Origin: Colwellia sp. PAMC 20917
GTDB taxonomy: Bacteria > Pseudomonadota > Gammaproteobacteria > Enterobacterales > Alteromonadaceae
Direction: 5' to 3'
Length of the DNA stretch: 64,000 bases
Assembly: GCF_001767295.1 (NCBI RefSeq)
Contig: NZ_CP014944.1
Coordinates: 1,860,001 to 1,924,000, forward strand
The notes under the pieces were generated by a model. That model was not told the DNA's origin. It saw nothing but the letters and a program-made list of their open reading frames with translations, and searched no databases. The position numbers and the translations under genes are program-made. Positions 1 to 10,268 of this stretch are shown piece after piece. The number at the start of each line of letters is the position of its first letter. Position 1 is the stretch's first letter.

Positions 1-122
1 GCAAGATTGTCAACACCGTCTTTAGAACGTGTACTGATCCAAGCGATTGGTCTTGGTGTAACACCACCATTGAGCAGGCGATATTTTTCCTGAACGCCAA
101 GTTCTGTAATATCAAAGTTCAT
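1..122 (-). CDS. Flavin reductase-like domain protein, N-terminal part (runs off window start)
   Basis: Only the first 40 codons are in the window. They read MNFDITELGVQEKYRLLNGG, then a TPRPIAWIST stretch, which is the N-terminal signature of the flavin reductase-like FMN-binding split-barrel family (PF01613). Members bind FMN and either reduce flavins for a partner monooxygenase or act as FMN oxidoreductases; the exact substrate cannot be read from 40 residues. The ATG (120-122) overlaps the 3' end of the upstream SUKH gene by 11 bp, so the two are probably co-transcribed. The gene continues to the left of position 1. Confidence 0.8.
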   Translation of the reverse strand, partial: MNFDITELGVQEKYRLLNGGVTPRPIAWISTRSKDGVDNL

Positions 123-561
123 TAAACGCCTCCAGCCATTCTGTAAAAGAATTAGCGACCTTGTTTACCGTTACCGCCGTGTGATCATAGAACCATACTG
201 CACTGTCTGCTTGTCTGTGCGTACAATCACTCAGCTTGAAGCAAAACATACTGCCCTTACAATCAGATGCAAACAAGATATGGCCTTTTGGCATACCGGT
301 CATTTCATATAACTTTGAAAGGGAAAAAACATCATCAAGGCTTAAAAAATCTTGTACTTCGGTAATATCGACACCTAAATCACAGATTTTAGTTAATACA
401 TTTGGCGTGTGTACTAAACCGTAAGTCGATATCAAATATTTATATGCATCAGGCAAGTAAGCAGATAATTTTAATTCTAGCTCAGTTATATCCTCACTGG
501 CTATTGCTACCATGGCGTTTTTACTGCCCCAATTTTTTACAAAAAGATCAATGCTATTCAT
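112..561 (-). CDS. SMI1/KNR4 (SUKH) family protein
   Basis: A 149-residue cytosolic protein without signal peptide. The pattern fits the SUKH/SMI1-KNR4 fold: an N-terminal helix, an LPDAYKYLISTYG segment near residue 36, a central hydrophobic stretch around ILFASDCKGSMFCF (about 95-108) and a C-terminal SFTEWL motif. In bacteria SUKH proteins are often immunity proteins against secreted or contact-dependent toxins, but many stand alone with unknown roles. No toxin gene is visible here; the downstream neighbour is a flavin reductase-like gene overlapping by 11 bp. The family call is by sequence style and the function is not known. Confidence 0.7.
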   Translation of the reverse strand: MNSIDLFVKNWGSKNAMVAIASEDITELELKLSAYLPDAYKYLISTYGLVHTPNVLTKICDLGVDITEVQDFLSLDDVFSLSKLYEMTGMPKGHILFASDCKGSMFCFKLSDCTHRQADSAVWFYDHTAVTVNKVANSFTEWLEAFNEL

Positions 562-785
562 CTGGATACTCTCATTCTGTTACTGTGTTATTTGTATTGA
601 ACACTTTATAACTTGCCAATTTATTGCGCTTTGTTCAAACCTACCTATAACGTCGCATTCTAGCAGTTTAAGAGAATCGGGTATTGCTAATTAATAGCGT
701 AACGAGTCTACTTATCTGGTTATTTCAGCAAAATAACAACACTGATAATATGCCGCTAAGCCATTCATTATATTGAGCGATAAAA

Positions 786-807
786 AAAGCACCTAAAAAG
801 GTGCTTT
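786..807 (-). terminator. Rho-independent terminator of the mla-murA operon
   Basis: A 9-bp perfect stem (786-794 with 799-807) and a 4-base loop are followed on the minus strand by a T run (785-782). It lies 32 bp past the murA stop. The rest of 562-838 shows no gene. Confidence 0.85.
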
Positions 808-838
808 AATCAATCGTATTTTTTATCTTAATTTCAGA

Positions 839-2119
<1,281 letters not shown>

Positions 2120-2129
2120 TTATGAAAAA

Positions 2130-2387
2130 TTAAAGCGGAAGATTAAACATTTTTTCACGTTGCCAAACTGACGTTGTGAAAGTTTTAATCGATACCGCAT
2201 GAATTGCACCCGCTTTAATAGTCTCTGCTAAAGGTGCATATATTGCTTGTTGCTTCTTTACACGGCTCAATTCACCGAGAAAGTCTGCAACCGCAATCAC
2301 TTTGCATTGTGATCCATCAAATGCAACATGTAACTCATCAAGTTCAAGGGCATCATTAAGTAATTTTTCTATATCTGAAACTTCCAC
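2130..2387 (-). CDS. ibaG: BolA-family iron-sulfur/acid stress protein IbaG
   Basis: An 85-residue BolA-fold protein. IbaG (YrbA) pairs with monothiol glutaredoxins and takes part in Fe-S cluster handling and acid tolerance. The helix-turn-strand pattern and the C-terminal HAVSIKTFT segment, with the conserved histidine that can ligate a cluster, support the call, and its place between mlaB and murA is the standard one. The start is GTG (2385-2387), placed by a GGAG box six bases upstream; an ATG overlapping it is out of frame. Confidence 0.93.
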   Translation of the reverse strand: MEVSDIEKLLNDALELDELHVAFDGSQCKVIAVADFLGELSRVKKQQAIYAPLAETIKAGAIHAVSIKTFTTSVWQREKMFNLPL

Positions 2388-2399
2388 ATTTATCTCCGG

Positions 2400-2714
2400 T
2401 TACTGATTAAGCGTACTATCAGTTTTTGGTAAGAACATATCAACACAACTTAACTGAGCTAATTTAATTAAATCTTTTGGTAAATTATCAAAAGTTAATT
2501 GGCAGTCAGTCTTATTACTTAATTCTAGCATGGCAAGTAACCAAGCTAAACAAGCCGTGTCGACTTTTGAAACATTCGACAAATCAAAGATTAATACCCC
2601 TGATTTAATCAAACCTTTTGATTTTTTTTCAAATGAATTATCAATAGTTAATAAGGTTAATTCACCACTAAAAACAACTCGGGAATCTTTTTCAATAAAA
2701 CTAATTTTCTTCAC
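2400..2714 (-). CDS. mlaB: Phospholipid transport STAS-domain protein MlaB
   Basis: A 104-residue STAS-domain protein, the cytoplasmic regulatory subunit that binds the MlaF ATPase in the MlaFEDB inner-membrane complex. The STAS core is visible as GVLIFDLSNVSKVDTACLAWLL (about residues 40-61) with the conserved D-x-A/S-turn. The start is GTG (2712-2714) with AGGA at ideal spacing. It follows mlaC and precedes ibaG. STAS domains are divergent, so the assignment rests on domain plus position. Confidence 0.92.
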   Translation of the reverse strand: MKKISFIEKDSRVVFSGELTLLTIDNSFEKKSKGLIKSGVLIFDLSNVSKVDTACLAWLLAMLELSNKTDCQLTFDNLPKDLIKLAQLSCVDMFLPKTDSTLNQ

Positions 2715-2751
2715 TTCAATTCCTAATCTTCACAGAAATAGCCTATTAACG

Positions 2752-3402
2752 CTACTTAAAAACGATTTTTTGATCGCTTTTTTCTTTTAACATTTCAGTA
2801 ACGTATGGCAAACCTTTTTGACGTATTAAGCCGCTAAGTTCTACTTCTTTACTATCAAGTAAACTAACACCTTCGGCAACCATATCGTAAGCTTTCCATT
2901 CATTGGTTGTAGTATTTCTTCTGACACGAAATGATATATCAATAGGCGGTCTACCTGGGTCTAAAACCGAGGTTCTAACAGCAACAACCTTAGCGTCATC
3001 AAAGTCTCTTTCTGGTTCAAATTCAACTTCTTGTTGCTTATACAAGGTAAAGACTTGTGCATATGAGGTAACTAAATACTCTCTAAAAACATCAACGAAA
3101 TCAGCTCTGCTTTGCGAAGTTGTTTGTTCAAAGTTTTTAAAACCGATAACTTTCAATGCTGCATATCGGTAATTAATGTAAGGCATTAACTCTTCACGAA
3201 CGATATCTTTCAATATTTCAGGGTTCTTACGAATTTCTGGTTGTTCGTCAGAAAAACGTTTAAAAGTTACTTTCGCTACCGTTTCGATCATCGCGTACGG
3301 ATTTTTACTGTCAACCGCTTTTGCTGTTGCGCTAACACTCACCATTAATGCTAAAGCGATTATTGCTGTAAATAATTTTTTCATTATATTACTATTCTCC
3401 AT
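2752..3402 (-). CDS. mlaC: Periplasmic phospholipid-binding protein MlaC
   Basis: MlaC shuttles phospholipids across the periplasm between the MlaA-porin complex of the outer membrane and MlaFEDB. The product has a Sec signal peptide (KKLFTAIIALALMVSVSATAKA) and an MlaC/Ttg2D body with the YINYRYAALKVIG and FRVRRN segments. ATG 3402 has a weak AGG box; an ATG at 3384 would give a more typical signal peptide start (MKKLF), so the true N-terminus may be six residues shorter. It sits 11 bp after mlaD. Confidence 0.95.
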   Translation of the reverse strand: MENSNIMKKLFTAIIALALMVSVSATAKAVDSKNPYAMIETVAKVTFKRFSDEQPEIRKNPEILKDIVREELMPYINYRYAALKVIGFKNFEQTTSQSRADFVDVFREYLVTSYAQVFTLYKQQEVEFEPERDFDDAKVVAVRTSVLDPGRPPIDISFRVRRNTTTNEWKAYDMVAEGVSLLDSKEVELSGLIRQKGLPYVTEMLKEKSDQKIVFK

Positions 3403-3413
3403 TGATAAACCTG

Positions 3414-3881
3414 CTAGTCACTTCCTTGACTAAATAAAAATTGTCCTATTAATTCTTCTAGTACTAATGCTGGTTTAGTATCTTCAATAAAGTCACCTGG
3501 AACTAGCGTGCCTACCGATTCATCAACAAAACCAGGGCGTAAGCCAACATATTGCTCACCCAACAAACCTGCGGTTAAAATAGAGACCGACGTTGCTTCT
3601 GAAAAATTAATATACTGTGTATAAATATCTAAAGTGACTACTGGCGTATAATCTTTTGCATCGATGGTAATATGACTAACACGACCGACAACAACACCAC
3701 CCACTTTTATCGCTGAACGAACTTTTAGACCGCCAATGTTATCAAACTTAGCATAAAGTTGATATGTCTCACTATTACCAGAAATACCGCTATCAGCAAC
3801 TTTCAGCGCAAGCATAAGCAACGCAGCAATACCTATTGCTGCAAATAAACCTACCATTAACTCAATTTTTTTCGACACCAT
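3414..3881 (-). CDS. mlaD: Phospholipid transport MCE protein MlaD
   Basis: An inner-membrane anchored MCE-domain protein that forms the periplasmic hexameric lipid tunnel of MlaFEDB. One N-terminal TM helix (ELMVGLFAAIGIAALLMLAL) is followed by one MCE domain (AKFDNIGGLKVRSAIKVGGVVVGRV), and the LLGEQYVGL pore-loop motif is present. The length of 155 residues is normal. ATG at 3879-3881 is preferred over an in-frame TTG four codons upstream because a GGTGGAAG box precedes it. Confidence 0.95.
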   Translation of the reverse strand: MVSKKIELMVGLFAAIGIAALLMLALKVADSGISGNSETYQLYAKFDNIGGLKVRSAIKVGGVVVGRVSHITIDAKDYTPVVTLDIYTQYINFSEATSVSILTAGLLGEQYVGLRPGFVDESVGTLVPGDFIEDTKPALVLEELIGQFLFSQGSD

Positions 3882-3936
3882 GTCTTCCACCAAACCTAAA
3901 ATAAAAATTATTATAAAAATTAACTAACAGCAAACA

Positions 3937-4713
3937 TTAACTGGCAAACATTAATGCTGTTAATACAAAATCTAACCCTAAAACCAATAATGATGATTGT
4001 ACAACTGTTGAAGTTGTCGCTCGACTAATACCTTCTGATGTTGGTACACAATCGTAACCTTTATAAACAGCTATCCAAGTGACAACAAAAGCAAAAACAA
4101 CAGATTTTATCACCCCATTAAGAATATCTTTTTGAAAATCAACTTGAGCCTGCATCACTGACCAGAATGTACCACTGTCTACGCCCAACCATTCAACACC
4201 GACAAGATGACCACCTAATATCCCTACGGCAGAAAAAATAGCGGCTAGCAAAGGTAAACTAATAAACCCTGCCCAAAATCTTGGCGCAATAACACGACGT
4301 AACGGATCAATTGCCATCATCTCTAAACTTGATAATTGTTCTGTTGCTTTCATTAAACCAATTTCGGCAGTTAACGCCGAACCTGCACGCCCTGCAAATA
4401 ATAGTGCAGCAACCACAGGGCCTAATTCACGGAGTAAAGAGAGTGCGACCATAGGTCCTAAACTGCCTTCTGCACCATAGCCCACTAAAATAGTATAGCC
4501 CTGTAGCGAGATAACCATGCCAATAAATAAACCGGATACCACCACTATCATCAGTGAAAGTACGCCAACAGAATATAACTGCTGCACCAATAGAGGAAAG
4601 CCTTTACGTACATTCGGCACATGAAGCAATGCAGATAGTAATAACACTATTGCTCGCCCTAATCCCGTAATCGTGGCGATAATGTTGTGGCCTAAACTTT
4701 GTAAACTATTCAT
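3937..4713 (-). CDS. mlaE: Phospholipid ABC transporter permease MlaE
   Basis: A 258-residue integral membrane permease of the MlaE/TTG2B family, dimeric in the MlaFEDB complex. Five or so hydrophobic segments are visible, with the family signature around [24 protein letters not shown] (about 90-113) and the [17 protein letters not shown] coupling stretch. Its ATG shares one base with the mlaF stop (TAATG), which indicates translational coupling of ATPase and permease. Only 43 bp plus the MlaD N-terminal region separate it from mlaD. Confidence 0.96.
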   Translation of the reverse strand: MNSLQSLGHNIIATITGLGRAIVLLLSALLHVPNVRKGFPLLVQQLYSVGVLSLMIVVVSGLFIGMVISLQGYTILVGYGAEGSLGPMVALSLLRELGPVVAALLFAGRAGSALTAEIGLMKATEQLSSLEMMAIDPLRRVIAPRFWAGFISLPLLAAIFSAVGILGGHLVGVEWLGVDSGTFWSVMQAQVDFQKDILNGVIKSVVFAFVVTWIAVYKGYDCVPTSEGISRATTSTVVQSSLLVLGLDFVLTALMFAS

Positions 4714-5519
4714 TATTTAGGCTCCTTACCCATTAATTCATCTTGATAAGGGGCGCTAGGAAAATGAAATGGTACGGGACCATCAGCTTCACCTTGAATA
4801 AATTGTTGCACCAGTGGTGATGTTTGCTTACTTATCTCTGACGGTGTGCCATGACCAATAATTTTCTTTTCTGCAATAATATAAATGTAATCGGCAATAC
4901 TCATTACTTCTGTAACGTCATGTGAGACCACAACGGAGGTTAAACCTAACGCTTCATTTAAATCTTTTATTAAACGAACAATAACACCCATTGAAATAGG
5001 GTCTTGTCCCGCAAAAGGCTCATCATACAAAATGAGTTCGGGGTCTAAGGCGATAGCGCGAGCAAGGGCAACTCTTCGTGCCATGCCACCAGAAAGTTCG
5101 CCAGGTGTTAAATTTCGAGCACCGCGTAAACCAACGACCTCAAGTTTCATTAATACCATTTTTTCAATTAACGATTCTGACAAGGTACTGTGTTCGCGCA
5201 TCGGAAAAGCAATATTGTCGTAAACACTCATATCGGTAAATAATGCGCCACTTTGAAACAACATGCTCATACGTTTACGTGCTTCATAAAGTGCACTGCG
5301 TGATAATGTTGGAATATTTTGTCCGTCAAAAAGTATTTTACCTGAATTAGGTCTGAGTTGACCGCCAATTAAACGTAATAAGGTGGTTTTACCAATACCA
5401 CTTGGCCCCATTATCGCGGTAACTTTTCCTTTAGGGATCGACAAACTAATATCATCATAGATCACTCGTTCATCACGTTTAAACGTAAGGTTCTGGATAT
5501 CGACCAAGTTTTCAGGCAT
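4713..5519 (-). CDS. mlaF: Phospholipid ABC transporter ATP-binding protein MlaF
   Basis: The cytoplasmic ATPase of the Mla system, which maintains outer-membrane lipid asymmetry. Walker [10 protein letters not shown] is at 38-46, the signature LSGGMARR at 142-149 and Walker B ILYDEP at about 163-168, followed by a D-loop and an SHD switch histidine. The length of 268 is normal. It is the first gene of the minus operon mlaFEDCB-ibaG-murA and is divergent from yrbG across 316 bp. Confidence 0.97.
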   Translation of the reverse strand: MPENLVDIQNLTFKRDERVIYDDISLSIPKGKVTAIMGPSGIGKTTLLRLIGGQLRPNSGKILFDGQNIPTLSRSALYEARKRMSMLFQSGALFTDMSVYDNIAFPMREHSTLSESLIEKMVLMKLEVVGLRGARNLTPGELSGGMARRVALARAIALDPELILYDEPFAGQDPISMGVIVRLIKDLNEALGLTSVVVSHDVTEVMSIADYIYIIAEKKIIGHGTPSEISKQTSPLVQQFIQGEADGPVPFHFPSAPYQDELMGKEPK

Positions 5520-5835
5520 AAGATTTATATAACGTCACTGGTTGTTATTATTAAAGTCAGGTGAATTTTACCTGAGCAATCAAAAAACGTCATTAAAATT
5601 GCGTTAAAAATGTAAATAAAAATCGTAAGAAAGCGTGTAAAAACGTAATAAAGTGTAAGATTTTGCTCTCAGAAGATATATTTTTGCTTTAATGAAATTT
5701 TTACTTTGGCTATTTTTTAACAACGGCATGTAAAAAAACCGCCTTTTGGGCACTTTTTTACCAAGATCCGATTATTTCTCTTTGTTTTTGCTTCGCAACC
5801 AGCGACAATTTACGCTCTTATTATAGGAGCCCTTA
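5520..5835. other. Divergent intergenic region mlaF / yrbG
   Basis: 316 bp without a gene. It must hold the promoters of both the mla-murA operon and the yrbG-kds-lpt operon. The sequence is very A/T-rich (5580-5680). A GC-containing weak hairpin around 5740-5752 (CCGCC...GGGC) precedes T-runs. No regulator site could be assigned. Confidence 0.5.
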
Positions 5836-6819
5836 ATGTTATTACAGATTCTAATTTTACTTGTTTCACTTGTTACTCTGGTATGGAGTGCTGATAAATT
5901 TGTTTTTGGTGCCTCATCATTAGCAAGAAATTTTGGTATCTCACCGATGATTATTGGTTTAACTATTGTTGCCATGGGTTCATCTGCTCCAGAAATGATG
6001 ATTGCAGCGACAGCATCTTTAGACGGTAACAATAATACAGCTATCGGTAACGCAATCGGCTCAAACATTACTAACATTGCTTTGGTACTGGGTATAACGG
6101 CATTATTTCAACCTTTAAACGTATCCTCATCAACGGTAAGACGAGAAATTCCATTAATTTTAATTGTTACCGCCCTTGCCTATTGGATGCTTTCTGACGA
6201 TTACTTTGGCTTTAACGAAGGCTTGTCATTGATGATTGGCTTTTTTGTTTATATATTTGCGTTACTTTTTATCACCATTAGAGCCTCTAAAACTCGGCCA
6301 ATTGATGATCCATTGATCATTGAAGCAGAACAAGAAGTGCCAGACGCGGTTAGCAAACCTAAATCTTTACTTTGGCTAGTCGTTGGTATTATTTTCTTAC
6401 CTATGAGTGCTAGCTACCTGGTCGATTCATCCGTTTTTATTGCTAAAGCATTTGGCATCAGTGACTTAGTGATTGGTTTGACCGTTATTGCTGTTGGCAC
6501 AAGCTTGCCAGAACTTGCGGCAAGTATTATGAGTATTATCAAGAAAGAAGATGATTTAGCGCTAGGAAGTATTATTGGCTCTAATATCTTTAATATTTTG
6601 GCTGTACTCTCGCTCGCTGGCCTAATTGCACCGGGCGAAGTAGACTCAGATGCCGCAGCACGCGACGCCCCTTACATGCTCGGCGTTACCGTATTATTAT
6701 TTATACTGTGTTTTACTCGTCGTGCCGGAAAGTTTTGCATTGGCCGCGTAAAAGGTTTGCTATTAATCGGCGCTTTTATCGCTTATCAAGCGCTACTTTT
6801 TAGTCAAATAAAGCAATAA
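5836..6819 (+). CDS. yrbG: Calcium/sodium antiporter YrbG (CaCA family)
   Basis: A 327-residue inner-membrane cation:cation antiporter. It has the two inverted CaCA alpha repeats: GSSAPEMMIA with IGSNITNIALVLG in the first half, and GTSLPELAASI with GSIIGSNIFNILAVL in the second. About ten TM helices are expected, split by a short acidic loop near residues 155-175. A GGAG box stands five bases before the ATG. It heads the plus-strand operon and, as in E. coli, is the gene next to kdsD and divergent from mlaF. The physiological ion is not proven for this family. Confidence 0.92.
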   Translation: MLLQILILLVSLVTLVWSADKFVFGASSLARNFGISPMIIGLTIVAMGSSAPEMMIAATASLDGNNNTAIGNAIGSNITNIALVLGITALFQPLNVSSSTVRREIPLILIVTALAYWMLSDDYFGFNEGLSLMIGFFVYIFALLFITIRASKTRPIDDPLIIEAEQEVPDAVSKPKSLLWLVVGIIFLPMSASYLVDSSVFIAKAFGISDLVIGLTVIAVGTSLPELAASIMSIIKKEDDLALGSIIGSNIFNILAVLSLAGLIAPGEVDSDAAARDAPYMLGVTVLLFILCFTRRAGKFCIGRVKGLLLIGAFIAYQALLFSQIKQ

Positions 6820-6862
6820 CAAACACTATAATAGCAATTTACAAAATAAAAACGGGCTAATA

Positions 6863-7828
6863 ATGAACGATTTCAAACAACTAGCGTTAGACGTTATTCA
6901 CATAGAACAACAGGCTATTGCAGAGTTAGCCCAGTACATTGATGAGAACTTTGAATATGCCTGCCAGTTAATGTTTAACTGTAAAGGTAGAGTAATCATT
7001 GCTGGCATGGGCAAATCAGGCCATATCGGTGGCAAGATTGCTGCAACACTGGCGAGCACCGGCACCCCTTCTTTTTTTGTTCACCCGGGTGAAGCAAGTC
7101 ACGGTGATTTAGGTATGATAACCGGTGATGACGTCGTGTTAACTATTTCACACTCGGGCGAAACCAGTGAAGTGTTAGCGATAGTGCCCGTCATAAAGCG
7201 TATTGGCGCTAAACTTATTGCGATGACGGGGAATCCAGCCTCAACCTTAGCAAAACTAGGCGATACCCATGTCTGTGTTGCTGTTTCGCAAGAGGCTTGT
7301 CCACTAGGATTAGCGCCAACATCAAGTACCACAGCAACCCTAGTAATGGGTGATGCACTCGCTGTTGCCTTATTAAATGCGCGCGGCTTTACCGCTGACG
7401 ACTTCGCACTTTCTCATCCCGGTGGTAGTTTAGGAAAACGCCTATTACTGCGTCTTAGTGATATAATGCATAGTGGTGAGCGCTTACCAACGGTAAATGT
7501 TAATGCTAAAATTAAGGATGCGTTGGTTGAAGTATCGTTAAAAGGTTTGGGGATGACGGCGGTAGTCGACGAGAGTGGTCAATTACAAGGCTTATTCACT
7601 GACGGAGATTTACGTCGTATTCTTGATGAACGTATTGATATACATCTCGACACTATTGCATCAGTGATGACAAAAAAACCCACTGTGGCTCATCAAGATA
7701 TGCTCGCCGCCGAAGGCTTAAAGATCATGGAAGACAAAAAAATCAATGGTTTAATTATTGTTAATGACAATAATATACCTATTGGCGCAATGAATATGCA
7801 CGACTTACTAAAATCAGGTCTTATCTAA
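6863..7828 (+). CDS. kdsD: D-arabinose-5-phosphate isomerase KdsD
   Basis: KdsD converts ribulose 5-phosphate to arabinose 5-phosphate, the first step toward the LPS sugar Kdo. The SIS domain (about 35-170) shows GMGKSGHIGGKIAATLASTG and the SHSGETSE phosphosugar-binding motif; two CBS domains occupy about 205-320. The length of 321 is normal (E. coli 328). One base separates it from kdsC, so the two Kdo enzymes are made together. Confidence 0.97.
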   Translation: MNDFKQLALDVIHIEQQAIAELAQYIDENFEYACQLMFNCKGRVIIAGMGKSGHIGGKIAATLASTGTPSFFVHPGEASHGDLGMITGDDVVLTISHSGETSEVLAIVPVIKRIGAKLIAMTGNPASTLAKLGDTHVCVAVSQEACPLGLAPTSSTTATLVMGDALAVALLNARGFTADDFALSHPGGSLGKRLLLRLSDIMHSGERLPTVNVNAKIKDALVEVSLKGLGMTAVVDESGQLQGLFTDGDLRRILDERIDIHLDTIASVMTKKPTVAHQDMLAAEGLKIMEDKKINGLIIVNDNNIPIGAMNMHDLLKSGLI

Positions 7829-7829
7829 T

Positions 7830-8375
7830 ATGCAAACACTCTATGGCGAAATTACTGACACAGCATTCAATACCATGAAAACAATAAAGCTGTTGATATG
7901 TGATATTGATGGCGTTTTTTCTGATGGCCGTATTTATTTGGGTAACGATGGTGAAGAATTAAAAGCTTTTCACACTAAAGATGGCTACGGCATAAAAGCA
8001 TTAGGCGCCAGCGGTGTCGATGTAGCCGTGATCACCGGGAGAACATCAAATATTGTCGCAACGCGTATGTCAGCCTTAAATGTTAAATATATAGTGCAGG
8101 GTGAAGAAAATAAATTACCCGCCTTGAAAACTATGGCTAAGCAATTAAAGCTATCCCTCGATGAAATTGCTTATATTGGTGATGATATGCCTGATTATGA
8201 GTGCATCAACGCTGTGGGCTTGGGTATTGCTGTTCAAGATGCCCACCCAAGTATTTTATCTATCGCAAATTACAGCACTTTTAACCGTGGCGGTTTTGGC
8301 GCTGTTCGAGAAATATGCGATTTAATCATGCTTAGCCAAAACACCTTAGCAAATGCTTCGGGTGCGAGTATATGA
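7830..8375 (+). CDS. kdsC: 3-deoxy-D-manno-octulosonate-8-phosphate phosphatase KdsC
   Basis: A HAD-superfamily phosphatase that dephosphorylates Kdo-8-P to Kdo. Motif I is DIDGVFSDG (nucleophile Asp), motif II is ITGR and motif III is IGDDMPD. The length of 181 agrees with the C0-type tetrameric KdsC. The first ATG is chosen because the upstream residues LYGEIT match the short N-terminal extension of other KdsC proteins. The stop overlaps the lptC start (ATGA), indicating coupling. Confidence 0.96.
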   Translation: MQTLYGEITDTAFNTMKTIKLLICDIDGVFSDGRIYLGNDGEELKAFHTKDGYGIKALGASGVDVAVITGRTSNIVATRMSALNVKYIVQGEENKLPALKTMAKQLKLSLDEIAYIGDDMPDYECINAVGLGIAVQDAHPSILSIANYSTFNRGGFGAVREICDLIMLSQNTLANASGASI

Positions 8376-8938
8376 ATCGGCTTTACAGTTTAACCTTGTT
8401 GTTTTTTCTAATTGCGGGAGGGGTTTACGGTATAATTGAATGGAGAAATTCCTCAGCACCACAATTACAAGCGATTGATAAGACGCTGACCCCTGATTTT
8501 ATTGCCGAAAATTTACACAGTAATGTTTATAAACATCAAGGGAGTTTAACTTATGTTGTTGATGCCCATCGCATGGAGCATTACCCTGAGTTAAGTATTA
8601 CCAACTTTGAGTTTCCTCAATATACACTCCATCCCAAAAATGATGCGCCCGCATGGAAAATATCTGCCAATGAAGGCATATTATACAATAACAACCGGGT
8701 AAAATTAGAAAAGCATGTCCGCCTGTTAGCAACAGATCCCGATAGCTTATTACAAGAAGTGCAAGGAAAATACTTTGAACTTGATCTAAAAACTAACATC
8801 ATAAGTTCAGAACAAGAAATTAAAATTATCGGTAAAGGATTTACCATCGATGGTAAAGGTTTAATTATCGACTTAAACACCAACCAAATGACACTAACTA
8901 AACATGTGAAATCAATTTATGAAATTGTTAAAAAATAG
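8372..8938 (+). CDS. lptC: LPS export system protein LptC
   Basis: A bitopic inner-membrane protein of the Lpt bridge that receives LPS from LptBFG and passes it to LptA. It has one N-terminal TM helix (SLTLLFFLIAGGVYGIIEW) followed by a periplasmic beta-jellyroll with NFEFPQYTL and WKISANEG segments. The length of 188 is normal. It overlaps kdsC by 4 bp and lptA by 20 bp. Confidence 0.95.
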   Translation: MNRLYSLTLLFFLIAGGVYGIIEWRNSSAPQLQAIDKTLTPDFIAENLHSNVYKHQGSLTYVVDAHRMEHYPELSITNFEFPQYTLHPKNDAPAWKISANEGILYNNNRVKLEKHVRLLATDPDSLLQEVQGKYFELDLKTNIISSEQEIKIIGKGFTIDGKGLIIDLNTNQMTLTKHVKSIYEIVKK

Positions 8939-9461
8939 CCTACTGTGCTTATTGTTATCAACTCCGCTATTTTCGTCAGCTTTCGCTGAAAAATTTGATA
9001 TAAAACAAAAAATTGAAATTAACGCTTCAAGACAAGCCGTTGATCTTAAAAACAAAATATTCAGCTATATTGATAACGTGGTGATCACTCAAGGTTCATT
9101 AGTTATACGTGCTGATTTAGTACAAGTGCTGACTCAATCAGGCAGTGAAGAAAAAACCTACATCGCTAAAGGGAAGCCAGCAACCTTTAAACAAACCTTA
9201 GCAGATGGCACTCCACTTAGCTTACAAGCCGACGAAATAAGATATGAGCCTGCAAATAATTTAGTGATCATTTCAGGAAATGCGCTATTACAGCAAGAAG
9301 GCAGTGAAGTTAGTGGCAGTAGAATTACTTACAATATTGCCACTCAGTATGTTAATGCTGAAAGTAAATCTAACGAACGCACTAAAACGATTTTTCAGCC
9401 AAAAGAAAAAATTAAAGCGACAACCACAGACGCGAAAACTCAGGAAAAAATTAATTTATGA
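8919..9461 (+). CDS. lptA: Periplasmic LPS transport protein LptA
   Basis: LptA forms the periplasmic beta-jellyroll bridge carrying LPS to LptDE. A signal peptide ([21 protein letters not shown]) is followed by the OstA/LptA fold with [19 protein letters not shown] and the [18 protein letters not shown] repeats. The C-terminus is lysine/threonine rich and probably disordered. The start lies inside the lptC 3' end; the stop overlaps lptB by 4 bp. Confidence 0.95.
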   Translation: MKLLKNSLLCLLLSTPLFSSAFAEKFDIKQKIEINASRQAVDLKNKIFSYIDNVVITQGSLVIRADLVQVLTQSGSEEKTYIAKGKPATFKQTLADGTPLSLQADEIRYEPANNLVIISGNALLQQEGSEVSGSRITYNIATQYVNAESKSNERTKTIFQPKEKIKATTTDAKTQEKINL

Positions 9462-10189
9462 GCACTAGCACCCTAATGGCAAAAGGCCTTGCCAAAGCCT
9501 ATAAAGGCAGAAAAGTGGTTAAAAATGTCAGTATGCAAGTTTCAGCAGGACAAATAGTCGGTTTACTGGGCCCAAATGGTGCCGGAAAAACAACTTCTTT
9601 TTATATGATCGTTGGTTTGGTTGAAAGTGATAGTGGCGATATTATTTTAAATGACGAAAACCTGACGTTAGCGCCTATGCATGAGCGTGCTAGAAAAGGC
9701 ATCGGATATTTACCACAAGAAGCCTCTATTTTTCGAAAACTCAGTGTTTACGATAATATTATGGCTATTTTACAAACACGAAAAGAATTATCAGATGCTG
9801 AACGTGAAGAGAAATTAGAGCATCTTGTTGAAGAATTCAACATAGGTCATATCAAAGATAATTTAGGCATGAGCTTATCGGGTGGCGAACGCCGCCGAGT
9901 AGAAATTGCTCGCGCTTTAGCTGCTGAACCAAAATTTATTTTATTAGATGAACCTTTTGCTGGTGTTGACCCAATTTCAGTAGGTGATATTAAAAAAATT
10001 ATTCTACACTTAAAAGAACGTGGCATTGGTGTGTTGATCACTGATCACAATGTACGTGAAACTCTCGATGTATGTGAACATGCGTATATTGTTAGTCATG
10101 GTGAACTTATTGCAGAAGGTACTGCAGATCAAATTCTTGCAAATCAACACGTAAGAGATGTATACCTTGGTGAACAATTCACGCTATAG
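9458..10189 (+). CDS. lptB: LPS export ABC transporter ATP-binding protein LptB
   Basis: The cytoplasmic ATPase that powers LPS extraction with LptFG. Walker [10 protein letters not shown] (38-46), signature LSGGERRR, Walker [13 protein letters not shown] and the ITDHN switch are all present. The length of 243 is typical. LptF/LptG are not in this window, which is normal since they are encoded elsewhere. It follows lptA with 4 bp overlap and precedes rpoN by 79 bp. Confidence 0.97.
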   Translation: MSTSTLMAKGLAKAYKGRKVVKNVSMQVSAGQIVGLLGPNGAGKTTSFYMIVGLVESDSGDIILNDENLTLAPMHERARKGIGYLPQEASIFRKLSVYDNIMAILQTRKELSDAEREEKLEHLVEEFNIGHIKDNLGMSLSGGERRRVEIARALAAEPKFILLDEPFAGVDPISVGDIKKIILHLKERGIGVLITDHNVRETLDVCEHAYIVSHGELIAEGTADQILANQHVRDVYLGEQFTL

Positions 10190-10268
10190 TAGTCAATAAA
10201 TGAATAGTATCTTCGTATGAAAAAAACGAAAATATCCCATTAAAAATAATAGGAAGTTAATGACCTAA

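Noticed and set aside
112-561. Toxin-immunity locus
   Set aside because: Only a SUKH-type protein is present; no polymorphic toxin, Rhs or CDI gene is in the window.
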